48,980 nt of DNA from Muricoccus pecuniae (GTDB taxonomy: Bacteria > Pseudomonadota > Alphaproteobacteria > Acetobacterales > Acetobacteraceae). How positions within the stretch are numbered: position 1 is the stretch's first letter; every line of letters starts with the position of its first letter. The notes under the pieces were generated by a model, which ran no database searches, was not told the origin of the DNA, and worked only from the letters and a program-made list of their open reading frames with translations. This document shows positions 41,586 through 48,980 of the stretch, piece by piece. The stretch is taken from assembly GCF_014199205.1 (NCBI RefSeq), contig NZ_JACIJD010000025.1:1-48980 (forward strand), given 5' to 3'. A program made the translations under genes and the position numbers.

Positions 41586-42359
41586 TCAGAAGAACAGACG
41601 AATGCCGGTGACGAATTCAATACCCTCGGCCTTCCCCCCCTCAGCGCGAGCGTACTTGGCGGCCTCGCCGAAGCGCCTTGTATAGTTCACGCCGACATAG
41701 GGCGCGACCTCGCGGGTGAACTCGTACCTGAGGCGGAAACCTGCCTCTATGTCATTGAACCCGCTGTTAATGCCGAGTTCCGGCACGCGCTGGGCAGCGA
41801 CGTTCACCTCCAGGTTCGGCTGCAGCACAAGCCGCTGGGTGACGTAGACGTCGTAAGAGAGCTCAAGCCGCGCCGAGAGGTCGCCCCTCTCGCTCACGAA
41901 GCCCTGGAGGTCCACCTCGAACAGGCCCGGGGCCAAGCCCTGAATGCCGATAACGCCGTAGGTGCGGTCCGGCCGCGGACGCGGGTCGTAGCGGACACCC
42001 GCCTGGAAGTCCCAGAAGTACCCGATGAGGCGGGAGTAGAGCAGCTGAATCTCGGCATTCTCGGCGCGGCGCCCGCGCTCAAGCTCGCCCTGCGTCTTGA
42101 TCCAGACCTTGTCGTAGTCGGTGCCGTACCAAGCCTGACCGTCCCAGCGCGCAATATTCGGTGCGCCGTTGAGGCCGACGCCCCATTCGAGCTTCTCGAA
42201 AAGGACGGCGCCGAAGTAGACCTCGTGGGACGAGGCGCCGTGCGCGCCCGGATCGTGTACCGCGTTCTGGGAGGCGGCCTGCTGGGCCGACGCCCCGCCG
42301 GCCAGGGTGAAGCCGAGCAGGGTCGTGAGAAGGGCGGCCGCCTTGGTCGTAAGTCGCAT
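41586..42359 (-). CDS. copB: CopB-type outer-membrane copper protein
   Basis: A 257-residue protein. Signal peptide (residues 1-25, ending GASA), a short linker with His (HDPGAHGASSHE), then the CopB/PcoB beta-barrel: EWGVGLNG, QLLYSRLIGYFWDFQAGVRYD, ending with the aromatic GIRLFF typical for outer-membrane insertion. AAGGA lies upstream of the ATG. It follows copA by 20 bases. Confidence 0.92.
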   Translation of the reverse strand: MRLTTKAAALLTTLLGFTLAGGASAQQAASQNAVHDPGAHGASSHEVYFGAVLFEKLEWGVGLNGAPNIARWDGQAWYGTDYDKVWIKTQGELERGRRAENAEIQLLYSRLIGYFWDFQAGVRYDPRPRPDRTYGVIGIQGLAPGLFEVDLQGFVSERGDLSARLELSYDVYVTQRLVLQPNLEVNVAAQRVPELGINSGFNDIEAGFRLRYEFTREVAPYVGVNYTRRFGEAAKYARAEGGKAEGIEFVTGIRLFF

Positions 42360-42379
42360 CGGGTGTCGGTCCTTCGTGA

Positions 42380-44596
42380 TCAGCCGTTAGACGCGACGCG
42401 CGGCTGACGTCGGATCTCGACCTTCCGCATCATCCCGGTCTCCATGTGGAAGAGCATGTGACAGTGGAAGGCCCAGCCGCCCTCGGCATCCGCCTCCACA
42501 TCCACATCGAGTGTGCTGCCAGGCTTGACGCTGATGGTGTGCAGCAGCGGGTTCTGGGCGCCGTTGCCCACCTGCGGCTGCATCCAGACGCCGTGCAGGT
42601 GCATCGGGTGGCTCATCATGGTCTCGTTGATGAACCGCATCCGGACCCGCTCGCCGAGGTTCAGCACGATTGGTTGCGCCTCGCTGAAGCGGTTGCCGTT
42701 AATGGCCCAAAAGTAGCGATCCATGTTGCCGGTAAGGCGCACCTCAATGATGCGGTTGGGCTCGCGTACCGGGTAGGGATTCGAGAGCGCCCGGAGCATG
42801 CGGTATGTCAGGACACGGGTGCCCGGAGGCGCCCCGGTGTTCACCGCGAACGGGTCGGGCGGCGCCATCCCCCCGTGGCCCGCATGCGCGCTGGCCGCGG
42901 AAGTATCGACCTGACCCACTTGGCCGGTGCCCGGCGCGCCGTGGCCCATCGCCGAGTGGTCCGGCGCAGCTGGGGCGGCGCCACGCTGGTCGCGCCGCTG
43001 CGCGGGCTGCTGGCCCTGGCGCCCCTGCTGCCGCTGCGGCCGGGGCTGCTGACCTCCCTGCGGCCGCCCCATGCCCGGCATGCTCGAGTGGTCCATCCCT
43101 GGCGTGCTGGAGTGGTCCATGCCGAGCATGTTCGAATGGTCCATGCCCTGCATGGAGCCTTGGCTCGCCTGGGCCAACCGGAAAAGGCCCGCGCCCGGCA
43201 CGGAACCTACCGGAAGGTCCGCGACGGCAAAGCGGAAGCCCGGATCCCGTGCCAGGGACGACGAGCGGCCCATGCCCGGCATGTTGGAGTGATCCATGCC
43301 GGGCATGTTCGAATGGTCCATGGCCGGGGGCCTGGCCGGGGCTTGGCGAGCACCGCCCGTCCCCCGGGCCGGGGCGCCCTGGTTCATTCCCGGCATATTT
43401 CCGTGGTTCATCCCGGGCATGTTCGAGTGATCCATGCCCTGCATGCCGCCCTGGGCACTGCTGGAACCCATGCCGGACATCCCCGAGTGGTCCATGCCGC
43501 CCATGTCCATGGATTCCATGGGGGCGATCTGGCCGGGCCGGTCCGTCTCGGGACGCAGGGTGCCGCGGTCCAGGCCCTTGGGCCCGTAGTTGCCGCCCAT
43601 ATCGGCCATGGTCAGCAGCGGCCGCTCGCGGTGCGGGGGCAGCGGCATCATCGGTAAACCGTTCTGGGTGGCCAAGCTGGCGCTCGCGAAGCCTTGGCGG
43701 CCCATGGACTCCGCCAGGATTTGGAACTGGCGCCCGCCCGCGGGGCGCACGAGCACGTCGAAGGTCTCGGCTGGGGCGATGCGGAACTCGTCCACAGCCA
43801 CCGGCTGCACGTTGTTGCCGTGCGCCTGGACAACGGTCATCTCCAGCCCGGGGATGCGCACGTCGAAGTGGCTCATGGCGCCGGAGTTGATGAAGCGCAG
43901 GCGAACCGTCTCGCCGGGACGGTAGACCGCAGTGAAGTTCTGCTCGGGCGTCCGGCCGTTGACCAGGAATGTGTAGCCCGTGACGTCTTCGATATCCGTC
44001 GGGTCCATCCGCATGTCGCCCCACATCAGCCGGTCGCGGATGATGGCCTCGCGCGCCTGTGCGTTCGGGGCGCGCGCGAGCTCGTTGGCGAGGCTCGCCG
44101 CGGTGCGCTTGTTGTAGTTGTAGTAGCCCGCGTCGCGCTTGAGGTTCTGGATGACGCGGTGCGGGTTCTCGTCTGTCCAGTCGGAGAGCTGGATGATGTA
44201 GTCCCGGTCGTAGCCGTAAGGGTCGGGGCGCACCGGATCGATGACCAGCGGACCGTAGAGGCCAGCCTGCTCCTGCGTCCCGGAATGGCTGTGGTACCAG
44301 TACGTGCCCGACTGCACGAGTGGGAAGCGGTACTGGTGCGTCTGTCCTGCCGCGATGCCCTGAAAGCCATCGCTGATGCCCGGCACGCCGTCTTGACTGC
44401 TCGGAAGGATCAGGCCGTGCCAGTGAATCGACGTCTCTTCGCGGAGCCGGTTGGCGACGTTGATGATTACCTCCTCGCCCTCGCGAAAGCGGAGGACGGG
44501 GGCCGGAACGGAGCGGTTGACCGCGATGGCCGGGCGGCTGCGGCCGGTGATGTTTAACGACACGTGCTCGATCGCGAGATTGAACTCGCGGGGCAT
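42380..44596 (-). CDS. copA: CopA-type multicopper oxidase, signal peptide lost
   Basis: The 738-residue frame has all four copper ligand motifs: HWHG (58-61), WYHSHSG (100-106), HPMHLHG (663-669) and HCHMLFHMETGM (711-722). Between about 365 and 560 lies a Met/His-rich insert with many MDHSNMPGM-like units. The first codon (44596) is already in the mature protein. In frame upstream, GIAALSAPALPGSALAQ is the end of a signal peptide, but no start codon is left because the 334-bp repeat begins at 44663. As it stands, the oxidase would not be exported and is probably non-functional unless a start is supplied. Confidence 0.85.
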   Translation of the reverse strand: MPREFNLAIEHVSLNITGRSRPAIAVNRSVPAPVLRFREGEEVIINVANRLREETSIHWHGLILPSSQDGVPGISDGFQGIAAGQTHQYRFPLVQSGTYWYHSHSGTQEQAGLYGPLVIDPVRPDPYGYDRDYIIQLSDWTDENPHRVIQNLKRDAGYYNYNKRTAASLANELARAPNAQAREAIIRDRLMWGDMRMDPTDIEDVTGYTFLVNGRTPEQNFTAVYRPGETVRLRFINSGAMSHFDVRIPGLEMTVVQAHGNNVQPVAVDEFRIAPAETFDVLVRPAGGRQFQILAESMGRQGFASASLATQNGLPMMPLPPHRERPLLTMADMGGNYGPKGLDRGTLRPETDRPGQIAPMESMDMGGMDHSGMSGMGSSSAQGGMQGMDHSNMPGMNHGNMPGMNQGAPARGTGGARQAPARPPAMDHSNMPGMDHSNMPGMGRSSSLARDPGFRFAVADLPVGSVPGAGLFRLAQASQGSMQGMDHSNMLGMDHSSTPGMDHSSMPGMGRPQGGQQPRPQRQQGRQGQQPAQRRDQRGAAPAAPDHSAMGHGAPGTGQVGQVDTSAASAHAGHGGMAPPDPFAVNTGAPPGTRVLTYRMLRALSNPYPVREPNRIIEVRLTGNMDRYFWAINGNRFSEAQPIVLNLGERVRMRFINETMMSHPMHLHGVWMQPQVGNGAQNPLLHTISVKPGSTLDVDVEADAEGGWAFHCHMLFHMETGMMRKVEIRRQPRVASNG

Positions 44597-44662
44597 CGCC
44601 CGCCCGACGGCTGGCTGAGCCAGGGCGGATCCCGGAAGAGCCGGAGCCGAGAGGGCGGCGAT

Positions 44663-44987
44663 GCCAGCAGGCGGCGGACATCGGAGGCAGGGACGTGGCC
44701 TTCCACGACGTAGCCGCCGACCGTGGCCGTGTGGCAGGACTGGAGCTTGTCCGGCACGCCGTTGACCGCCTTCACCGCCTGCAGGTCCGCGACCTCATGG
44801 ACGGTCGCCTCGAAGCCCGCCGCGCGCATGTGCCTGACCCATCCCTCGCAGCAGCCGCAGCTCGGGTCTTTCCACACTTGGAGTGCTGGGCCCTGGGCCC
44901 GAACTACGCTGACGGGCAGCGCCGCAGCAGCCAGCCCGAAACCAAGGAGGGAGCGCCGGGCGGCGCCGCCCCTGAACCCCTTGCTCA
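44663..44987 (-). pseudogene. DUF411 protein gene, 3' truncated copy
   Basis: Starts ATGAGCAAGGGG as at 47710 and is identical up to DVRRLLA (residue 108); then it runs into copA leader sequence out of frame and stops at 44554. The missing part is the last 44 residues of the intact copy. The first three quarters with the CGCC motif remain, so a 144-residue fusion protein could still be made. Confidence 0.85.
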
Positions 44988-44996
44988 TGACATCGC
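44663..44996 (-). repeat. Left copy of a 334-bp perfect inverted repeat
   Basis: I compared this segment, read on the - strand, base by base with 47702-48035 and found no difference. It runs from GCGATGTCATGAGC to CTGCTGGC. Outside these limits the sequences differ, apart from a CAGGG shared at the outer edge near 45000. It cuts into copA on one side and the Cu-ATPase gene on the other. Confidence 0.9.
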
Positions 44997-47026
44997 GCCC
45001 TGAGATCGCGAACGATGCGGTGCTTGTCCTCGGGGAGGACGTCGCCCTGGAACTCGCCAATGCCGAGCTTCCGGGCAACGGCACCGGCCGTCGTTTGATT
45101 GTCGCCGGTCAGCATGACGATGTGGACGCCCGCGGCGCGCAGGCTCTCCAGGGCGGATGGCGTAGTCGCCTTGACTGGGTCCGCTACGGAGATAACGCCA
45201 CCGGGCCTGCCGTCTATCGCAAGGAAAAGCGCCGTCCCTCCCTCGCGCCGGAGCTCGTCCGCCGTGGTGGCCAGCCCGCCCAGGTCCACGCCGAGATCCT
45301 GCATTAGGCGGGCATTCCCCAGGGCCACCCGCCGTCCGCCGACAGTGCCGGTGACCCCCTTGCCGGTCACAGAGTCGAACTCGGCGGGTTCCCACATTTC
45401 GACCCCGCGCTCCCGGGCCGCGGCCACGATGGCCGCCGCCAGCGGGTGCTCGCTCGACCTCTCCAGGCTGGCCGCCAAGGGCAGCACCTCGGCCTCGGTC
45501 AGACCCAGTGCCGGGACCACGGCCACGACCTTGGGCTTGCCCTCAGTCAGCGTGCCGGTCTTGTCCACGACAAGGGTGTCGACCTTCTCCATGCGCTCGA
45601 GCGCCTCAGCTGACTTGATGAGCACACCCGCACCGGCTCCCTTGCCAACACCCACCATGATGCTCATGGGCGTAGCCAGGCCGAGCGCGCAGGGACAGGC
45701 GATGATCAACACTGAGACGGCTGCGATCAGCCCGTAGGAGAGTGCCGGTGACGGGCCCCAGACGGCCCAGGCGATGAAGGCCAGGACCGCGACGGCGATG
45801 ACCGCCGGGACGAAGTAGCCGGACACCTGGTCGGCCATTCGCTGGATGGGCGCCCGGCTGCGCTGCGCCTCGGCGACCATGGCCACGATGCGCGAGAGCA
45901 TGGTGTCGGATCCCACCTTGTCCGCCCGCATGACCAGCGAGCCGGTGCCGTTCACCGTGCCGCCGATGAGCTTGGCACCCGGCCCCTTCTCCACCGGCAG
46001 GGACTCGCCGGTAACCATGGACTCGTCCACGGCGCCGCTCCCCTCCAGCACCTCGCCGTCCACCGGCACGCTCTCTCCCGGACGCACCCGCAGCCGGTCG
46101 CCAGCCTGGACGTCCGCCAGGGGAACCTCCTCATCCTCTCCATTCTCCTTGAGGCGCCGCGCGGTCTTCGGCGCCATGTTGAGTAGGGCGCGGATGGCAC
46201 CGCCGGTCTGCTCCCGGGCGCGCAGCTCTAGCACCTGCCCGAGAAGGACGAGCACGGTGATGACAGCAGCTGCCTCGAAGTAGACGGCCACCGTGCCGTC
46301 CATGCCCCGGAAGCCTTCCGGAAAGACACCGGGGGCGAAGGTCGCCACCAAGCTGTAGAGGTATGCGGCGCCGGTCCCGAGGGCGATCAGCGTGAACATG
46401 TTGAGGCTGCGGTTCACGACCGACTGCCAACCGCGCATGAAGAACGGCCAGCCGGCCCAAAGCACGACGGGGGTCCCCAACAGGAATTGGATCCAGACTG
46501 AGATCCTGGGCGGCACCAGGTGATGGAGCCCGAGGCCAGGGATGTGAGCCCCCATCTCCAGCACCACCACGGGGAGTGTGAGGGCCAGCCCGATCCAGAA
46601 CCGGCGGGTCATGTCGGCCAGCTCGTGGTTGGGGGCGGCCTCAGCGGTGACGTCCAGCGGCTCCAACGCCATACCGCAGATGGGGCAGTTCCCGGGCCCC
46701 TCCTGCCGGATCTCGGGGTGCATCGGGCAGGTGTAGATGGTGCCCTTCCGTGGAGCTGGAGGCGGGGCCGCGGCGGCCTCCTTCGGCTTCAGATATTTGT
46801 CGGGGTCAGCCTGGAACTTCGTCCGGCACCCAGCTGAGCAGAAGTGAAATGTCGTCCCGGCATGCTCCAAGCGGTGCTTCGAGGTGGCCGGATCGACCTT
46901 CATCCCGCAGACCGGATCTGTGACGAGCCCGGCGTCAGCGGCCGGGCCGGGACCGTGATGATGGTCGTGGCCGCAGCCCGGCCCGTGCTGGTGCGAATGC
47001 CCGTGACTGGTGTGGTGACTGCTCAT
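44997..47026 (-). pseudogene. copA/copF-like: Cu(I)-exporting P-type ATPase, C-terminal part missing
   Basis: Residues 1-676 are those of a P1B-1 ATPase: His-rich N-terminus, YHS-type domain (DPVCGMKVD to KYLKP, 37-80), a Cys-rich CPMHPEI and CPICGM motif (100-118), TGES (339-342), CPC (444-446), DKTGTLTEG (Asp488) and SEHPL. Right after [14 protein letters not shown] the frame enters the inverted repeat and reads 67 unrelated residues to 44795. GDGxNDxPAL and the last two helices are missing, so it cannot complete the transport cycle. It is divergent from cueR. Confidence 0.88.
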
Positions 47027-47090
47027 GCTTGCCGCCCCGGTTTGGGCCGCGTGGCGGGCCCTCGTTGCTCAGGTGACCGGGAAGGTGGTG

Positions 47091-47112
47091 TTTCCCATGA
47101 TGGGAAGGTCAA
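47091..47112 (-). promoter_or_regulatory. CueR-type promoter of the Cu-ATPase gene
   Basis: On the - strand TTGACC (47112-47107) is followed by the dyad TTCCCATCATGGGAA and CACCTT at 19-base spacing. This matches copper MerR promoters. The ATPase start is about 60 bases downstream. Confidence 0.8.
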
Positions 47113-47152
47113 GGACCATCAGCTGCCGAACGGGGATTCTCTGGGGGATGCC

Positions 47153-47183
47153 TTGACCTTCCCACAGTGGGAATCTCCATCTT
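47153..47183 (+). promoter_or_regulatory. CueR-type promoter of cueR
   Basis: TTGACC (47153-47158), dyad TTCCCACAGTGGGAA and CATCTT at 19-base spacing. It lies 42 bases before the cueR start and indicates that cueR is autoregulated, unlike E. coli cueR, and that the following DUF411 gene is copper-induced with it. Confidence 0.8.
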
Positions 47184-47224
47184 AGCCGTGATCAGGACTG
47201 CGGTGCCTTGAAAAGGAGGTCCCC

Positions 47225-47713
47225 ATGAACATCGGACAGGCCGCGAAGGCGTCCGGCGTCTCCGCGAAGATGCTGAGGTACTACGAGAGCGTGGGCCTCC
47301 TTCCCGCGGCGGGGCGGACTGAGGCGGGCTACCGCGTGTACTCGGAGCAGGACATTGGTACCCTCCGCTTCGTTCGGAGGGCGCGGGACCTCGGCCTGCC
47401 GCTGGACAGCATAAAGCGGCTCATTGGCCTCTGGCAGGACGAGGATCGTGCGAGCGCCGACGTGAAGCGCATTGCCACCGAGCATGCGGCCGAAATGCGC
47501 GCCAAAGTCGCCGAGATGACCCGGATGTGCGAGGCGTTGGAGCGTATGGCTGACGCTTGCCACGGTGACGACCGGCCGGAGTGCCCGATCCTCGACGAGA
47601 TTGCCGAAGGCGACCACTGCGCCGCCGGCGGCCATGACGCCGGTCAGGACGGGAGCCTGCGACAGGCGAACGGCAAGAGCACAATCAGCAGCTTCCAGGG
47701 AGCGATGTCATGA
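47225..47713 (+). CDS. cueR: CueR-type copper-responsive MerR regulator
   Basis: GGAGG precedes the ATG. The 162-residue protein starts MNIGQAAKASGVSAKMLRYYE, and has the Cu(I) loop with two Cys (ACHGDDRPEC, near 112 and 120), the mark of CueR. A C-terminal extension with HCAAGGHDAG follows, longer than in E. coli CueR (135). Its last codons overlap the DUF411 start (ATGA). It activates the neighbouring promoters on Cu(I). Confidence 0.92.
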   Translation: MNIGQAAKASGVSAKMLRYYESVGLLPAAGRTEAGYRVYSEQDIGTLRFVRRARDLGLPLDSIKRLIGLWQDEDRASADVKRIATEHAAEMRAKVAEMTRMCEALERMADACHGDDRPECPILDEIAEGDHCAAGGHDAGQDGSLRQANGKSTISSFQGAMS

Positions 47714-48035
47714 GCAAGGGGTTCAGGGGCGGCGCCGCCCGGCGCTCCCTCCTTGGTTTCGGGCTGGCTGCTGCGGCGCTGCCCGTCAGCGTAGTTCGGG
47801 CCCAGGGCCCAGCACTCCAAGTGTGGAAAGACCCGAGCTGCGGCTGCTGCGAGGGATGGGTCAGGCACATGCGCGCGGCGGGCTTCGAGGCGACCGTCCA
47901 TGAGGTCGCGGACCTGCAGGCGGTGAAGGCGGTCAACGGCGTGCCGGACAAGCTCCAGTCCTGCCACACGGCCACGGTCGGCGGCTACGTCGTGGAAGGC
48001 CACGTCCCTGCCTCCGATGTCCGCCGCCTGCTGGC
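47702..48035 (+). repeat. Right copy of the 334-bp perfect inverted repeat
   Basis: This copy is part of an intact cueR-DUF411 arrangement, so it is the likely donor and the left copy (44663-44996) the derived one. The two copies face each other across 2.7 kb that holds the ATPase fragment and cueR; recombination between them would invert that segment. Confidence 0.9.
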
Positions 48036-48168
48036 GGAGCGCCCGCGCGCCAAGGGACTTGCCGCGCCGGGGATGCCGCCCTCCTCACCGGGCATGGACA
48101 TCCCGGGGACGCCCTACGAGGTCATCCTATTCGGCGGTGGAGCTGACCGGATGTGGGCCCGGCATTGA
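47710..48168 (+). CDS. DUF411 periplasmic metal-binding protein, complete
   Basis: The 152-residue protein overlaps the cueR stop. A Tat-like signal ([22 protein letters not shown], cleavage near residue 34) precedes a DUF411 domain with [14 protein letters not shown], and a later LQSCHTATVGGYVVEGHVPA with Cys and two His. This is a small thioredoxin-like fold found with copper genes. The C-terminal part has GLAAPGMPPSSPGMDIPG, Met-rich as in copper carriers. Copper handling in the periplasm is likely. Confidence 0.9.
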   Translation: MSKGFRGGAARRSLLGFGLAAAALPVSVVRAQGPALQVWKDPSCGCCEGWVRHMRAAGFEATVHEVADLQAVKAVNGVPDKLQSCHTATVGGYVVEGHVPASDVRRLLAERPRAKGLAAPGMPPSSPGMDIPGTPYEVILFGGGADRMWARH

Positions 48169-48601
48169 CCAGGATGGCTGGACAGGCCGCGCTGCGCCCG
48201 AGAACGGCGACTTGATCGAGGTCAAGGCGGGTCGGCGCCGATGGCAGGGATCGGCGGAGACACTAGCGATGCACGAGCACTCCATAGGCTTCAGCTTAGT
48301 TGCCTTGTTCAATGTCCTTCGTGAGCATTACGCCCACACCCCAGGCGTAACATTCGTAGGGTCTCACGAGTCTGCATGGACGTTCTGAAATCCTGCGCTG
48401 GATCACTGCATTTGCCGGGAAGTCGCCCGCGTTCCGCGTCGTCATAGACATGCAGCACACCCTGAGCTGGCCGCTAAGGCTCGATTGAGAGACGGGCCGG
48501 TGCCAGCTGCCAGCCTGACCGAGCACCGGCCGTCGACAGCGAAACCCACCAACGCCGCCTTCGCTGTCTCATTGAGGCGCCATTGTCCTCGGAGAACCGC
48601 T
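48169..48601. other. No gene recognised
   Basis: About 430 bases with short frames on both strands and no family I recognise. One frame on the + strand reads MHEHSIGFSLVALFNVLREH (48268 onward) and may be an old fragment. The promoter of the Csp-like gene should lie in the last part. Confidence 0.35.
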
Positions 48602-48901
48602 ATGCACCACATGTCCACCGAAATGCAGGCCTGCATCGAGGAATGCCTGCGCTGCCACAGCACCTGCCTGAGCATGGCCATGAACCATTGCTTAGAGGTC
48701 GGCGGCCAACATGTCGAACCGGCCCACTTTAAGCTCATGATGGCATGCGCCGAGATTTGCCAGACCTCGGCGAACATGATGCTGATCGGCACCCACCATC
48801 ATAAGCATACCTGCCGTGAGTGTGCAGAGATCTGCGAGGAGTGCGCGGCGAGCTGCGACGCCGTGGGGGGTATGGAGGCATGCGCTGTTGATTTGCACTG
48901 A
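48602..48901 (+). CDS. Csp-type four-helix copper storage protein, 3' end cut
   Basis: The ATG at 48602 has GGAGA 7 bases upstream. The 99-residue protein shows the helical Cys pattern of the DUF326/Csp family: ACIEECLRCHSTC, CAEICQTSANMM, THHHKHTCRECAEICEECAASC. Csp proteins bind many Cu(I) ions within a four-helix bundle; no signal peptide means the cytoplasmic Csp3 type. The frame ends GMEACAVDLH, earlier than the usual fourth helix with its Cys, and the IS-like end starts 9 bases after the stop, so the last 15-25 residues were probably lost. Confidence 0.8.
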   Translation: MHHMSTEMQACIEECLRCHSTCLSMAMNHCLEVGGQHVEPAHFKLMMACAEICQTSANMMLIGTHHHKHTCRECAEICEECAASCDAVGGMEACAVDLH

Positions 48902-48910
48902 GAGCTGACC

Positions 48911-48980
48911 CTGTAGGAGCCGAAGTTTTCGCCGAGAAATGACCCGTGTCTGTTCACCTCCCCGGCCGGATGGTCGGGGT
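48911..48980. mobile_element. Start of an IS21-like element (element lies to the right)
   Basis: TGTAGGAGCCGAAG followed by GAGAAATGACCC (48933-48944) resembles the inward-facing reverse of the motif at 46-81. A TGT end with a GGGTCA-type repeat is typical of IS21 ends. The element continues beyond the window. Confidence 0.4.

Noticed and set aside
42446-43657. A 403-residue + strand frame opposite copA
   Set aside because: It is the antisense shadow of the Met/His-rich copA segment; no start signal or domain.

Overview
The window looks like part of a large plasmid (or plasmid-derived genomic island) from a GC-rich alphaproteobacterium, most likely an Acetobacteraceae genus such as Roseomonas or Belnapia. 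That placement is inferred from base composition, the style of the plasmid genes and the czc/cop gene families; no rRNA or tRNA gene is visible. The left 6 kb holds a backbone: an intact IS1380-family element with a CTAG target duplication (105-1735), two small membrane proteins, a ParA-like ATPase with an overlapping ribbon-helix-helix partner and iteron-like repeats, a second small DNA-binding protein, a DUF932 protein and a small HTH protein. No replication initiator is seen.

From 6.2 to 27.6 kb runs a zinc/cadmium/lead/cobalt island on the + strand: a CadR/PbrR-type MerR regulator, a small czcI-like protein, czcCBA, a periplasmic His-containing protein, a two-component pair, a lipoprotein and three small secreted proteins of unknown role, a three-repeat histidine-rich peptide, a CzcD-type exporter, a ZntA-type ATPase with a His-rich linker, a second MerR regulator, a free metal-binding (HMA) domain protein, a second Zn/Cd/Pb ATPase, then lspA (pbrC-like), ccdA and a short CDF-like protein. 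Four promoters carry MerR-type dyads between a TTGAAC/TTGACC-like -35 and a displaced -10, which points to one coordinated metal regulon.

From 27.6 to 34.4 kb lies a graveyard: 5' part of nadE, a PadR remnant, a ccdA 3' remnant, an lnt gene broken by a partial IS66 plus a complete IS66 (29853-33007), a Nudix hydrolase and a cytochrome c tail. A two-module RTX calcium-binding protein follows on the - strand.

From 36.4 to 48.9 kb is a copper island: copA, copB, copR, copS, two DUF305 proteins, copZ, copC and copD on the - strand, a Cu(I) ATPase divergent from cueR, DUF411 proteins and a Csp-like four-helix copper storage protein. It has been damaged by one rearrangement: a perfect 334-bp inverted repeat (44663-44996 and 47702-48035) carrying most of a DUF411 gene now sits between copA and the Cu-ATPase gene, removing the copA signal-peptide start and the ATPase C-terminal third. 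The window is closed on both sides by ends that look like IS21-family termini (1-95 and from 48911), the right one cutting the Csp gene.
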